57,569 bases of DNA from Candidatus Hadersleviella danica (GCA_016711405.1 JADJSZ010000112.1:1-57569); one strand, 5' to 3'; positions 1-8,924 are shown, counted from the stretch's first letter. Numbers and translations are program-made. The notes: generated from the sequence alone by a model not told the origin.

Positions 1-2681
1 AACACCGCCACCTGCACCACCCCAATATCATCCGTCGCGATGAGCGGCAACCACCCCTCCGCCTCCTCCCCCCACGCCACCTCCGGCACAACATGGTCAA
101 TCGTGAGCGGCACATTCACCTCCGCAAACGTGCCATCCTCCCGCACCACCGTCAACAACAGCGTGTACAGCCCATTCAAGCCCGTCGTATCCCACACCCC
201 CAACACCCCCTCGGCCGACACCCTGCCCGTCACCGTATCCGTCAACACCTCAATCGCCGTCGGCGTTAGCCCCGCAAAATAGGCCAGCCGATAATGGGCA
301 AAATCAGCCCCCCGCGCCCAACCCGTAATTTCCACCACCCCGCGCACGGCCGCCAGCGGAGCCGGGCCAGTAATCGCCGCATCCTCCCCCTCGGGGCGCA
401 ACACCCCCAGCGTGTCATATTCCGTCGGCGGCGTGGCGATGTTCTGCGCCTCCGCCCATGCCCGCGCCCGCTCGGGGTACACGACAAACAGCCGTTGCTC
501 GACAAGGCCCGGCGGGGTGTAGCTCGTCGCCAAGCGCCCCGTTTGCCGGTTGACGAGAACCGCTTGCACCATCGTGTCATACAGTTCGGGTTCCGTGCCC
601 GCCAAAAACAGTTCATCGGCCGTGGGGCACAGCCCATTGCTCAGCAAGCCCGAGGGGATGCACACCGTCCGCTCGGTCAGCCCCGGCGGCCGTTCCCAGC
701 GGCCGATAGCCTCCTCCGCCATCGCCCACGCCATAATCGCCCGCCAAATCGGCGCCGCCCCCACTTCCCCGCGCAGTTGGGGCAACGGCTGGTTCTCCCG
801 ATTGCCCAGCCACACTCCCACCACCAGTTGCGGCGTGTACCCCACCGTCCACACATCCCGCCCGTCGTTGCTCTGCCCCACCTTCACGGCCGCAGGTCGG
901 CCGTCGGGCAAGTCCAAACTGTTCGGGCAACCAACTCCCGCGCACCGCGCCCGGTTGTCGGCCAACATGTCGTTCATCAGATAAGCCAATTGGGAGGAGA
1001 GGATTTGCTCTTCGAGCGGGGTTTCGGCCGTCCAAATCAGCTCCCCCGTGCGGCTCTCAATGCGGCTCAGGGCGATGGGTGGTTGGCTGGCCAAACGGCC
1101 GTTGTTGGCCAGCACCCCATACGCCACGGCCACATCCAGCAAGCGCACCTGCCCCCCGCCCAGCGCAATCGGCAACCCGACTCGGCCGCTGTCGGCCGTC
1201 AGCGTCGCCAACCCCATCTGCCGCGCCGTGCGCAACGCATTCTCCACCCCCACCCAGCCCAACACCTCCACGGCGGGCACATGGTAGCCGCTCCCCAACG
1301 CCTGCCGCAAGCTCATGGGGCCGTGAAACAGCCCGTCGGGGTTTTGGGGCACGTAGGGGATGCCGTTGTAGTCGGTGCCGAAGTCGGTTTCCACATCCAG
1401 CACCATGCTGGCGGCCGTGTACCCCTGTGCCAAGGCTGTCAGATAAGTGAAGGGGGTCAGGAGCGTGCCCGGCTGGCGCAACCCATCGGTGGCCATGTTG
1501 AGCGGGTTCTCCCAAAAGTTCAGGCTTCCCACCAACGCCTTCAACTCCCCCGTGCGCGGGTCAAGGGCGACCACGGCCGCTTCGTTCACATTGCCCCCCA
1601 CCGCCTGCCCGCTCGGTTGGGGCAACTCGGCCAGTGCGGGGCAACGGCTGGCCTCGTCGGCGGGCAAGCCCAGCCCCCCGCCCAACCTGTCCACATGGGC
1701 GCGGGCGACGCATTCGGCTTGGCTTTGCAGGCGCAAATCGAGCGGGGTGTACACCCGCCACCCCTCGCGCAAGAGCGGCTCTGCCCCAAACTGCGCCAGC
1801 AGTTGTTGGCGCACATACAGGGCATAGTGCGGGGCAATCAGGTCGTAGCGGCTTTGCTCGGCCGATGTGGCCCAGACCAGCGGCGTAAATTTGGCCGCCA
1901 CAATCGCCTCGCGGCTATACACTCCCTGCTCTAGCAGGGCATCCAGCACCGCCTCTTGCCGTGCTTTGGCGGCCGTCGGGTTTTGGATGGGGTTCTGTTC
2001 GGGGGCAAGGGGGATGGCCACGAGAACGGCCGCTTCGGGCAAGCTCAACTGGCGGGCGGGTTTGCCAAAATAAAGTTGCGCCGCCGCCTCAATCCCATAC
2101 GCCAACTGCCCATAATAGGCCGTGTTCACATACCACTCCACCAGTTCCGCCTCGCTGTAGGTTTGGGTGAAGGCGTTGGGTGAGCAAAAAGTGTTGAGTG
2201 GTAAGTGCTAAGGGCTGAGTGCTGAGTGCTGAGTGCTGGGTGCTGAGTAGCTCATCCACCAGACGGCCGTAATAAACGGCAATCCGCAATCCGCCAATCC
2301 CCAATCCGCAATCCCCCTACCACGGCCGCTTGCCGCACTGCCTCGGGCAAATCCCCGATGCTTTGCCAGCCGTTTCGCGCCGTCGAGCGGGTCGCGCAGT
2401 TCGTAGATAAGGAGCCAATCCCGACGGCCGTCGCCGTCTGTGTCTTCGCCCAGCCCGTAGATTTGGGCGGGCTGGTACAGGGGTGGGTTCTGGCGCAGTT
2501 GCTCGAGACTGGGCAGGGGGGGCAGGCTCTGGCTGAGGGCGGCGTAGGCGGCCGTGGCGGCCAACCCTGTGGCCATCAGCCCCAACAGGGCAAGGGCGAA
2601 CAGGCCGCCCACACAGCCAGCGGCCAGCCGCAATGGGTTGCGGCGGGGCTTCGGCTTGCGGCTGTAAATCGGCTTGGGCAT
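1..2681 (-). pseudogene. class A penicillin-binding protein, decayed (runs off the left edge)
   Basis: The N-terminus (start at 2681, one membrane segment near residues 18-45) and the C-terminal part are recognisable as a bifunctional glycosyltransferase/transpeptidase of peptidoglycan synthesis. The end of the GT51 domain is clear (a YVNTAYYGQ...YGIEAAAQLYFGK-type segment near 2035-2130). The GT51 core, including the expected catalytic Glu region, is missing: after a fragment resembling the DLPEAVRQAAVV segment in a shifted frame (about 2300-2350) the DNA turns into period-7 repeats with an in-frame stop at 2208. The transpeptidase fold continues with good similarity, but SxxK reads TLLT (about 1455-1466), SxN reads GYH (about 1280-1290) and KTG reads KVG followed by Gln (about 880-890). 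I infer no glycosyltransferase or transpeptidase activity. The C-terminal Ig-like part runs off the window. Confidence 0.8.
2196..2313. repeat. period-7 direct repeats inside the PBP gene
   Basis: Two adjoining arrays, one of TGCTGAG-like heptamers (about 2215-2250) and one of CAATCCG-like units (about 2279-2313). The same kind of array normally lies between genes elsewhere in this window. Here it occupies the place where the GT51 core of the penicillin-binding protein should be and supplies the stop codon that interrupts it. Confidence 0.8.
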
Positions 2682-2707
2682 AGATGCTTGATTTTATCGC
2701 AAGATTT

Positions 2708-2788
2708 AACGCAAAGGCGCAAAGACGCAAAGGGTTCTCAAGAATCGTTTACCATCTTTGCGGCTCTGCGCCTTTGCGTCTTCGCGTC
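2708..2788. repeat. GCAAAG-type long hairpin repeat
   Basis: The left arm has AACGCAAAGGCGCAAAGACG-like sequence and the right arm carries the complementary CTGCGCCTTTGCGTCTTCGC. They are separated by about 25 bases. A second copy is at 26682-26762 and a half copy near 32225-32260. It sits 3' of the oxidoreductase gene at 2794, where a transcript end would be expected. Confidence 0.75.
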
Positions 2789-2793
2789 AAAAA

Positions 2794-3789
2794 TTATAAG
2801 CTGACCAAAATACCTTGTTGCGCCGATTCGTAGAGGGCGAGAACGGTTTGGATATGGTAGCGGGTTTCGGCAAGGGTGAGGTAGGTTGGACGGCCGTCTA
2901 AAATCGCATCGTGCATGTCCTCCACTTCCCCTTGGTAAAGATACTCGTCAGGCACGGGGATTTCCTCCGCTTCGCCCCCGTTGGGGTAAAAAGTCATCCG
3001 CCGCTCGGGGTGATCTTGGCCGACAAACGGCCGCGTCAGCACCAGCCGCCCGGCCGTGCCCGTAATTTCAGCGTAGGTGTGCCACGGCAGGCAAAACGCC
3101 CCCACCACATGCGCCACCCGCTGGCCGCTGTAAATGAGTTGGCCCGAAAAGACCTCGTCCACCCCTGTTTGCCCCACCCATTGCGTGCCCATCACCCGTT
3201 CGGGCGCACCGCCAAAGATGGCTTGCGCCAAACTAACAGGGTAAATGCCCACATCCCACAACGCCCCGCCGCCCCATTCGGGCTTGAGGCGCACATTGGC
3301 AGGGTCGTTCATGGTGAAGTTGAAGGTCGCTTGCAGGTGGAGCACGTCGCCCAAACGGCCGCTTCGCACCATCTCAAGGGCGAGTTTGGTCTGGGGGTGG
3401 TGGCGGTACATAAACGCCTCGGCCAGCACCCGCCCCGTTTGGGCGGCCACGGCCGTCATCTCATCCACCTCCGCCAGCGAAATGGCAAACGGCTTTTCGC
3501 ACAACACATGCTTGCCCGCCCGCATCGCCTTAATGCTCCACTCGGCGTGGAGGTGGTTGGGCAGGGGAATGTAAACAGCGTCTATCTGGTCAGAGGCCAA
3601 CATCGCCTCGTAGCTGGCAAAGGGGTGGGGGATGCCCCACTCGGCAGAATAGGCGGCGGCCGATGCGGCCGTTCGGCTGGCCACCCCCACCAATTCCCCC
3701 CGCGCCGAAGCGCGAATGGCGGGTATCAGGCGGCGATTGATGTTGGCAGTGGAGAGCAGTCCCCAACGGACAGGTGGTGATTGGGTCAT
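2794..3789 (-). CDS. Gfo/Idh/MocA family NAD(P)-dependent oxidoreductase
   Basis: This 331-residue cytoplasmic protein has the length and layout of the family: an N-terminal Rossmann fold (WGLLSTANINRR, residues 9-20, in place of the usual GxGxxG) and a C-terminal alpha/beta substrate domain. The family signature EKP, whose Lys lines the active site, is visible at about residues 98-100 (HVLCEKPFA). A GGGALWDVGIYPV segment near residue 175 matches the GG.l.DiG.H/Y motif. Members oxidise or reduce sugars, inositols or dihydrodiols; the D-x-x-x-Y/H pattern (DVGIYP) is closest to the dihydrodiol/xylose dehydrogenase-like branch, but the substrate cannot be read from sequence. The upstream 70 bases are direct repeats without a Shine-Dalgarno site. 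The gene is collinear with the PhzF-like gene upstream. Confidence 0.9.
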   Translation of the reverse strand: MTQSPPVRWGLLSTANINRRLIPAIRASARGELVGVASRTAASAAAYSAEWGIPHPFASYEAMLASDQIDAVYIPLPNHLHAEWSIKAMRAGKHVLCEKPFAISLAEVDEMTAVAAQTGRVLAEAFMYRHHPQTKLALEMVRSGRLGDVLHLQATFNFTMNDPANVRLKPEWGGGALWDVGIYPVSLAQAIFGGAPERVMGTQWVGQTGVDEVFSGQLIYSGQRVAHVVGAFCLPWHTYAEITGTAGRLVLTRPFVGQDHPERRMTFYPNGGEAEEIPVPDEYLYQGEVEDMHDAILDGRPTYLTLAETRYHIQTVLALYESAQQGILVSL

Positions 3790-3852
3790 GGGTTGTTATT
3801 CGTTATTCGTTACTGGTTACTCGTTACAGGTACTTGTAACCTGCAACTTGGA
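3786..3852. repeat. TTATTCG/TTACTGG period-7 repeat array
   Basis: Degenerate heptamers (TTATTCG, TTACTGG, TTACTCG) fill the gap between the oxidoreductase start and the PhzF-like gene. Related arrays lie at about 5918-5985 and 53130-53185. Confidence 0.75.
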
Positions 3853-3858
3853 ACGCTA

Positions 3859-4737
3859 CTAAATTTCAATGGTCATAGCCGAAATCGTTTTGCCAATGCC
3901 ACCCGCCATTAAGCGCACAATTTGGCCTTGCTCAAATTCTAGCACTACTTTAATGACACTTGGGGAAGGATTGGGCATGAGCCACCCCTGTTCGATGAGC
4001 ATTTCGGGCTGTTTGAGGCCCAAATAATCATATAAGAAGCAGGCGAGTGGGCCAGCGGCCATACCCGTGCCCGATTCTTCGGGAATGCCAAAGCGGGGGG
4101 CAAACATGCGCACCCCTGCCTGACGGCCGTCTACTTTGGTGGTGGTCGAAAAGGCATAGTAACCAATCAAATCCAACTCTTCGCTAATCGCTTCGATGGC
4201 ATCTTGTTGGGGTTGGAGATTGGCCACAATTTGCTCATCAAGCAGGGGAATGAGCAAAAAGGAGTTGCCCGTATTGACCACATACAGGTCGAGATTGGGC
4301 CAGAGGTGGTGGGGTTCTAGCTCTAAAGAGGCGAGGATTCGGCCGCCTAACTCCGAGTGGGGGGCAATGGGTGTGTAACGCGGGGCGCGTTGCTCCATAA
4401 AGGCCATCTCGCCCGCCACGAGAATATCTCGGTTGCCATCTATCGTTTCTTTAGAGAGGCGGCCGTCGCCCACCAAACCCATCTGGCGCAAGAGCGAAAA
4501 CGTGGCCACGGTAGCATGGCCGCAATGGGCAATTTGCTTGGTGGGGGTAAAAAATTCGAGCTTGCGCGTGGCTGAATTAGAGTGGGAGACAAACGCAGTT
4601 TCCGATAGGCCAACTTGCTGGGCGATATGCAATTTTTGAGCGGCCGTTAACCCGTTGGCATCCACCACAACCCCCGCAGGGTTGCCCCCTCGCTCCCCAT
4701 CAATAAATGCATTGACAATTTGTACTTCAATAAACAT
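3859..4737 (-). CDS. PhzF family isomerase/epimerase-like protein
   Basis: This 292-residue protein has the two-lobed diaminopimelate-epimerase-like fold of the PhzF family. Visible hallmarks are GNPAGVV near residues 19-25, LSETAFV near residues 44-50 (its Glu matches the catalytic acid/base of PhzF), HCGHAT near residues 71-76, and a GTGMAAGPLA segment near residue 223 in the second lobe. PhzF itself isomerises dihydro-3-hydroxyanthranilate in phenazine synthesis. No other phenazine gene is present here, and most family members act on unknown metabolites, so I would not name a substrate. The gene is intact and lies between two same-strand genes, separated by repeats on one side and 58 bases on the other. 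Confidence 0.88.
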   Translation of the reverse strand: MFIEVQIVNAFIDGERGGNPAGVVVDANGLTAAQKLHIAQQVGLSETAFVSHSNSATRKLEFFTPTKQIAHCGHATVATFSLLRQMGLVGDGRLSKETIDGNRDILVAGEMAFMEQRAPRYTPIAPHSELGGRILASLELEPHHLWPNLDLYVVNTGNSFLLIPLLDEQIVANLQPQQDAIEAISEELDLIGYYAFSTTTKVDGRQAGVRMFAPRFGIPEESGTGMAAGPLACFLYDYLGLKQPEMLIEQGWLMPNPSPSVIKVVLEFEQGQIVRLMAGGIGKTISAMTIEI

Positions 4738-4795
4738 GGTTATTCTCTGGGTTTAGCTGTCTGAAGGCGTTGTTTGGAGCGGTTTTCAGCCCTTT

Positions 4796-5917
4796 CTACT
4801 CCCCACTTTCCTCTTCCCCCACACCCAAGTCTACCAGTGAATCATCATCCAAAAAGCTATTGAGCAATTCGTAGGTGTGCGCCACCGCCTCGCGCCGCGC
4901 CTGATACTTCTTGCCCTCCACGCTAAATTTGAGATGCACCAGCCGAGCCAAGCGCAAGGTGTGCAAGTGATGCACCACCGTTGGGGCGCGGAGGCGCAAC
5001 CGGGCGGCCAACTCCGTCGGGGTCAGCGGTTCGGCGATGAGGTAGCGCAAAATGCGGAGCCGGGTCGGGTCGGCCAGCGCCTTGAGGCTGTTGAACAGCG
5101 CATCGGGAATCAGTTCGCCGGGGACGATGGAAGCGGTGGCGGGACGGCCGCCAAACAGAATGATTTGATGCTCCTTGCTGTGCATCCCGTAAAACAAAAG
5201 CGGGCTACCCCAATAAGAGGGTGCCAAAATGAGCTTTTTCGTTTGGGGTGGCTCCTCAAATTTAACACCCTGCGAAAGCTCTTCGAGGAGGTGGGTCAGG
5301 CTGAGCGTATCAGCCAAATTTTGGGCATGGGTCAGGGCGGCCGTCAAGGCTGGCCGAATCCGCCGCTCGTCTTCGGCAAAAAAAGATTGGTGGTACTCCT
5401 GCAAAGCGGACAAATAGCGCTCCCCAAACTCGGCCGATTGCGCCCACCATTTCAGCCACGGCCGAAAATCGTTCCGCTGGGGTTTCTTGCCCAAATTCAC
5501 TTGCTCCTCGGCCGAGATGCGTTGTAACTGTGCCTCAGCTTGCTCCGTCCAACTTTCTTTGTGAAGAATGTTCAGCAACACTTGCCCCCATGCCGTGTTG
5601 GGGTCGGTTTTGTGCAGGGCGGGCACTCGTTGGGCTGATGGCGTTTCGGCCAGCACATCAATGGCCGTTTGGGCATCTTTGGGGGCGGGCAGGTCGTACA
5701 CCCAATCGGCAGGCCAATGGAAAAATTCCATAATTTCCTGCAAAAACTCCCGTTCGGCCGTGGGCAGGCGCGAACGCACGCCCACCGCCCACGCCCCGCG
5801 CAAAGCGAAATCCTTGGGGTGGTGCAAGGTGTACAAGCTAATAAATAAATCGTAGGCCGTGCCTACATCCCAAACAAGTTCAGGTGGATTGGTCATAAAA
5901 GGGAAGTCCTTTGTCAT
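4796..5917 (-). CDS. ArsR-type winged-helix transcriptional regulator with large N-terminal domain
   Basis: The protein has about 373 residues. The C-terminal 90 (about 268-350) form an ArsR winged helix (FNSLKALADPTRLRILRYL, then a recognition helix around TPTELAARLRLRAPTVVHHL). The N-terminal ~250 residues resemble the DUF5937-type partner domain that starts with a WDVGTAYDLFISLYTLHHP motif; its ligand is unknown. No metal-binding Cys pair is visible in the helix, so metal sensing is not supported. The second Met (5896) has an AAAGGA sequence about ten bases upstream and may be the true start, because 5917 sits at the edge of a repeat array. It follows the SRPBCC-PDZ-DinB gene on the same strand, a common ArsR/SRPBCC pairing. 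It is the natural candidate to bind the palindromes at 7241-7272. Confidence 0.85.
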   Translation of the reverse strand: MTKDFPFMTNPPELVWDVGTAYDLFISLYTLHHPKDFALRGAWAVGVRSRLPTAEREFLQEIMEFFHWPADWVYDLPAPKDAQTAIDVLAETPSAQRVPALHKTDPNTAWGQVLLNILHKESWTEQAEAQLQRISAEEQVNLGKKPQRNDFRPWLKWWAQSAEFGERYLSALQEYHQSFFAEDERRIRPALTAALTHAQNLADTLSLTHLLEELSQGVKFEEPPQTKKLILAPSYWGSPLLFYGMHSKEHQIILFGGRPATASIVPGELIPDALFNSLKALADPTRLRILRYLIAEPLTPTELAARLRLRAPTVVHHLHTLRLARLVHLKFSVEGKKYQARREAVAHTYELLNSFLDDDSLVDLGVGEEESGE

Positions 5918-5985
5918 GGGTTACTCGTTACTGGTTATTCGTTACTGGTGTACTGAACCCAATAACGAATAACGAATAACGATTA
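5918..5985. repeat. TTATTCG/TTACTGG period-7 repeat array
   Basis: Heptamers of the TTACTCG, TTACTGG, TTATTCG type, then the complementary AACGAAT units, so the array is partly an inverted repeat. It separates the ArsR-type regulator from the upstream SRPBCC-PDZ-DinB gene. Confidence 0.75.
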
Positions 5986-6000
5986 CACGAGTATACCAGC

Positions 6001-7189
6001 TTACAGCTTTTGGCTGACAGCCTCTTGGATTTGCCGCAGGTGGCCTTGGGTGTGGTTGACCATCTCGCCCAAGATAAAGCCAGCCAAAATGGTATAGGTG
6101 GCTTTGCGGCCCACAAACGCCTCGGGCAAGCGGCCAATCAGGGCGACCGTTTCCGCTTCGGCCGTTTTCCACGCCGCCACCAGTTCGGCCAAGGTGGGAT
6201 ACACCGCCAGCACGGCCTGAATCATGGGTGGGTCGTTGTCGGCCAGTTGGGCAGGGGTTGCCATTGAGTTGCACGCCCACAGTGGTCTGAACCATGCGCT
6301 CGCAAATGATGAGGTGAGCGAGGACTTCGGCCGCGCTCCATTCGCCGGGGGCGGGGGATTGCCATGCCACTGCGTCGCTTGCCCCTACCAAAATTTCGTC
6401 CAGTTGGGCATCGGCGGCGGCGTAAGCACGGCCGAGTTCGGCTGAAAAGGCCTCGGCCGTGGGGGGCACATGGGGGGCGGGGCGGCGGCGCAAGGTCAGG
6501 GTGCTGGTGGTGGGCTGACCGTTGCGATAAACGGTCAGGGGCAAGCTATCGCCAATTTGTTTGCCCTGCAACGCTTGGCCTATGTCGGGCATCGTTTCAA
6601 TGGCTTTGTCGCCAATCTGAATCAGCAAATCTTGGGCCTGCAAACCCGCTTCGGCCGCGCTTGTGCCGGGCAATGCACCCCCTAGCTCCACCGCGCCATT
6701 GGCAGGCACACCTCGGGCGGCCAACTGCTCGGCCGTGAGCTGGCCTTGGAGCATGATGCCCATGAAGGGGCGGTTGTAGAGCCTGTTGTCCAAGCCTGTC
6801 TCTAGCACCGCCTGCAAATTGGCCAACCCCGCCTCCCACACTTGTTGGATGGTGGAAACGGCCGCTTCCTCGGCGATATGGCTGTGGAGCAAATGAACCC
6901 GTGTGCCACCCTCCACTTGGGTCAGGGTCATGGCGACCCGCGAACTGTGCGCTTCGTCTTTGCCCCGCCACGAAAACGCAAGCGCTTTGTTGGCCTCAAC
7001 TTGTTGGTATTCACCTGTGGCGTGGTAGCCTTGCGGCCAATAGAGATAGAGACGGCCGTGAGGTTGAACCGCAACCCGTGCATCTTGGCACAACCATTGG
7101 GTCAGAGCCATTTCGTTCGTCCATGCGTAGTACACCGCTTCGGGTGTTTCGTTGATGAGTTGCTCGAGAGAAATTTCTTGGGTCGTCAT
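6001..7189 (-). CDS. SRPBCC (AHSA1-like) - PDZ - DinB fusion protein, frameshifted
   Basis: The start at 7189 is set by AAGGAG seven bases upstream. Residues 1-140 are an AHSA1-like SRPBCC ligand-binding fold (SLEQLINETPEAVYYAWTN, LTQWLC, later WEAGLANLQAVLE). Residues about 145-245 form a PDZ domain (FMGIMLQG, then GALPGTSAAEAGLQAQDLL). The C-terminal part is DinB-like (WSAAEVLAHLIICERM, then ILGEMVNHTQGHLRQI with the C-terminal His). Around 6262 the frame breaks and the DinB part continues one frame over to a stop at 6001. A PDZ domain between a START-type domain and DinB in a protein without a signal peptide is unusual; PDZ usually binds peptide C-termini. DinB members are often metal-dependent thiol transferases, but the function here is unknown. 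Regulation is probably by the adjacent ArsR protein. Confidence 0.8.
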
Positions 7190-7240
7190 GCGGTTCTCCT
7201 TGTTTTGTGATATGATAGGCAAGTTATCATTTAGATGCAC

Positions 7241-7272
7241 GTCTAATTAGACTAATGTCTAATATATTAGAC
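7241..7272. promoter_or_regulatory. two perfect palindromes, likely ArsR-type operators
   Basis: GTCTAATTAGAC (7241-7252) and GTCTAATATATTAGAC (7257-7272) are perfect inverted repeats sharing the half-site GTCTAAT, four bases apart, about 52-83 bases upstream of the SRPBCC-PDZ-DinB start. The AT-rich setting and the downstream ArsR-type gene suggest an autoregulated operator. The binding protein is inferred. Confidence 0.7.
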
Positions 7273-7377
7273 TGACATCTACGGGTTGTCAAGCGCAAAT
7301 TGGGAGAGTCGTAATACCAAAGGGCTAAGGAATAGTGATTTAATAACTGGCACAATTTCAAGTGAGTTGAAGCGGCT

Positions 7378-7500
7378 TTTAAGCCAAAATCCAGTTTTAT
7401 TGCAAAAAGGCAAAAGAACAAAAAAGCAAAGTTACTCGAGAAAATTTCATTCGCAAAAACCTCTTTGCGCCATTGCTCTTTTGCCTTTTTGCTTTAAAAA
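7378..7500. repeat. AT-rich hairpin repeat in a 300-base gap
   Basis: The gap 7273-7571 has no convincing gene. Its main content is an imperfect hairpin: a left arm of GCAAAAAGGCAAAAG-like units and a right arm with CTTTTGCCTTTTTGC, about 60 bases apart. It resembles an AT-rich version of the GCAAAG family at 2708 and 26682. Confidence 0.6.
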
Positions 7501-7571
7501 TCTTCTGCTAATTTTGCGAAAAGCTCAATTTAAATAATTGTTATTCCTAAAAAGTAGGGCAAAGCGAACCC

Positions 7572-7937
7572 ATGACCATCACGGAAATTCACCATGTCCA
7601 AATTACCATTCCCGTGGGGGCCGAAGCTGAGGCGCGGGCGTTTTACAGTGGCTTACTCGGGCTACCCGAAATAGCCAAGCCAGCGAGTTTAGCGGGGCGG
7701 GGTGGCTTGTGGCTACTCGTGGGCGGCCGTGAATTGCATGTCAGCACGGAAACGGCCGATTATCGCCACGCCACCAAAGCACATGTGGCTTATTTGGTGG
7801 AAGATTTGGCGGGGTGGCGGGAAAAGCTCGGCCGTGCAGGCATAGCCATCGCCGAATCTATCCCCATCCCCGGCTACCACCGCCTCGAATTCCGCGACCC
7901 ATTTGGGAACCGCGTGGAGCTAATTGAGCGAGAATAG
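7572..7937 (+). CDS. VOC family protein (glyoxalase/bleomycin-resistance fold)
   Basis: At 121 residues it is the length of a single VOC module pair (two beta-alpha-beta-beta-beta units). The N-terminal HHVQITIPVG with FYSGLLGLPE and the C-terminal FRDPFGNRVELIERE are typical. His at residue 8 and the Glu of VELIE near residue 118 are in the positions of family metal ligands. The family includes glyoxalase I, ring-cleaving dioxygenases and antibiotic-binding proteins; nothing here selects among them. It is monocistronic as far as I can see, with a hairpin repeat starting right after its stop codon. Confidence 0.85.
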   Translation: MTITEIHHVQITIPVGAEAEARAFYSGLLGLPEIAKPASLAGRGGLWLLVGGRELHVSTETADYRHATKAHVAYLVEDLAGWREKLGRAGIAIAESIPIPGYHRLEFRDPFGNRVELIERE

Positions 7938-7941
7938 GGGG

Positions 7942-8022
7942 GAGATAGAGATAGAGATAGAGGGAGATGTGGTTGGCTGAATAACCGAGTTTCTTCTATC
8001 TCTATCTCCATCCTCTATCTCA
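7942..8022. repeat. GATAGA hairpin repeat, copy 1
   Basis: The left arm is GAGATAGAGATAGAGATAGA and the right arm has CTATCTCTATCTC, with about 35 unrelated bases between. It begins five bases after the VOC stop. Other copies are at 33982-34056 and 46340-46421, also at gene 3' ends. The rest of the gap 8023-8174 shows nothing I recognise. Confidence 0.8.
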
Positions 8023-8174
8023 TGTTGTTTTATCAGAGGGAGATAAAGCAAGGTAGCGAACCCGTGCCCAAATGGGTGGTAGGCTGGTAAACTCAGGGGG
8101 CAATTTACGGGCAAAGTGGGGCACACCGCACCTTCAATCTCCACATTCCACCTCTCCCCAACGAGTAATTTCTC

Positions 8175-8757
8175 ATGCGTTTCCTTTCATGGCTCTCTAC
8201 CACCATTTTTCGCATTTTGGGCTGGAAAATTGTTGGCCAACGGCCGACTGAACCCAAATTTGTGCTCATCGCCGCCCCTCATACCTCGGGGTGGGATGTG
8301 CCGATTATGATTATGGCCGCCTACCACTTTAAGATAAAGCTGAATTGGTTTGGCAAAGATTCCTCCTTCCGCTGGCCGCTGGGTTTGCTCACCCGCCGCT
8401 TGGGGGGGATTGCCATTGACAGGAGCCAACGGGAGAACAAAGTGGCCAATATGGCCGCCCAAATTAAAGCGGCCGATGAATTTGCCTTCGCCCTCTCGCC
8501 CGAAGGAACCCGCCACAAGAGCCATTGGAAGACGGGCTTTTACCACATCGCCAACCAAGCGGGCATTCCCCCTGATTTGCAGTTTTATAGATTTTGGCAC
8601 CAAAACGGCCGGGATTGGCCCCACCATTCACCTAACAGGGGATATTGAAGCGGATATGGTTCCCATCCGCGAGTTTTACCGCCACGTTACCCCCAAACAC
8701 CCCGCCCGCTTTGACGTGGACATGCCGCTCAAACCGCCTGATTCCCATAAAAAATAA
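8175..8757 (+). CDS. PlsC-like 1-acylglycerol-phosphate acyltransferase, frameshifted
   Basis: This is a glycerophospholipid acyltransferase-like protein of about 194 residues after joining two frames. The HX4D catalytic motif is HTSGWD (about residues 35-40), the glycerophosphate-contact motif is SPEGTR near residue 112, and WKTGFYHIANQAGIP follows. The frame breaks at about 8566-8575, after which the expected continuation (IDFGTKTAGIGP, GDIEADM) reads in the next frame to 8757. It is closely related to the two proteins at 49230-50430 (same TGFYxIA, GD/GN-EAD signatures), so it is a paralogue. It probably acts at the membrane face with acyl-ACP or acyl-CoA. The break is more likely a sequencing indel than decay because both halves keep the consensus. 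Confidence 0.8.
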
Positions 8758-8760
8758 GAA

Positions 8761-8835
8761 TTAACCGCGGAGAGCGCGGAGAACGCAGAGATTTATCTGA
8801 AATTTCCTCCGCACTCTCTGCGTCCTCCGCGGTTA
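8761..8835. repeat. CCGCGG hairpin repeat, copy 1
   Basis: The ends are TTAACCGCGG and CCGCGGTTA, with arms of GCGGAGA/TCTCTGCG-type units forming a long imperfect hairpin. It starts three bases after the acyltransferase stop. The second copy is at 26558-26633, 14 bases after scpA. Confidence 0.8.
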
Positions 8836-8850
8836 GAAAAAAACAGAACG

Positions 8851-8890
8851 AAAGACCCCCAGAGTTTTAGAAACTCTGGGGGTCTTTTAT
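8851..8890. terminator. bidirectional rho-independent terminator
   Basis: A perfect 17-bp stem (8851-8867 with 8871-8887), a 3-base loop, and T/A runs on both sides. It lies between the convergent acyltransferase and subtilase genes and can serve both. Confidence 0.92.
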
Positions 8891-8924
8891 TTATTTCACC
8901 TAGCTCTGCCCTTGCGAGATGAGG

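Noticed and set aside
294..1934. 546-codon open frame on the plus strand, rich in His, Arg and Pro
   Set aside because: Antisense to the penicillin-binding protein. The minus-strand translation has clear family motifs, and this frame has none; it is open because of GC-rich codon bias.
2911..3780. 289-codon open frame antisense to the oxidoreductase
   Set aside because: The Gfo/Idh/MocA protein on the minus strand is complete with its EKP motif; the shadow shows no domain.
7227..7421. 64-codon open frame on the minus strand over the palindromes
   Set aside because: AT-rich, covers the operator region and overlaps the regulated gene's leader; no ribosome site.
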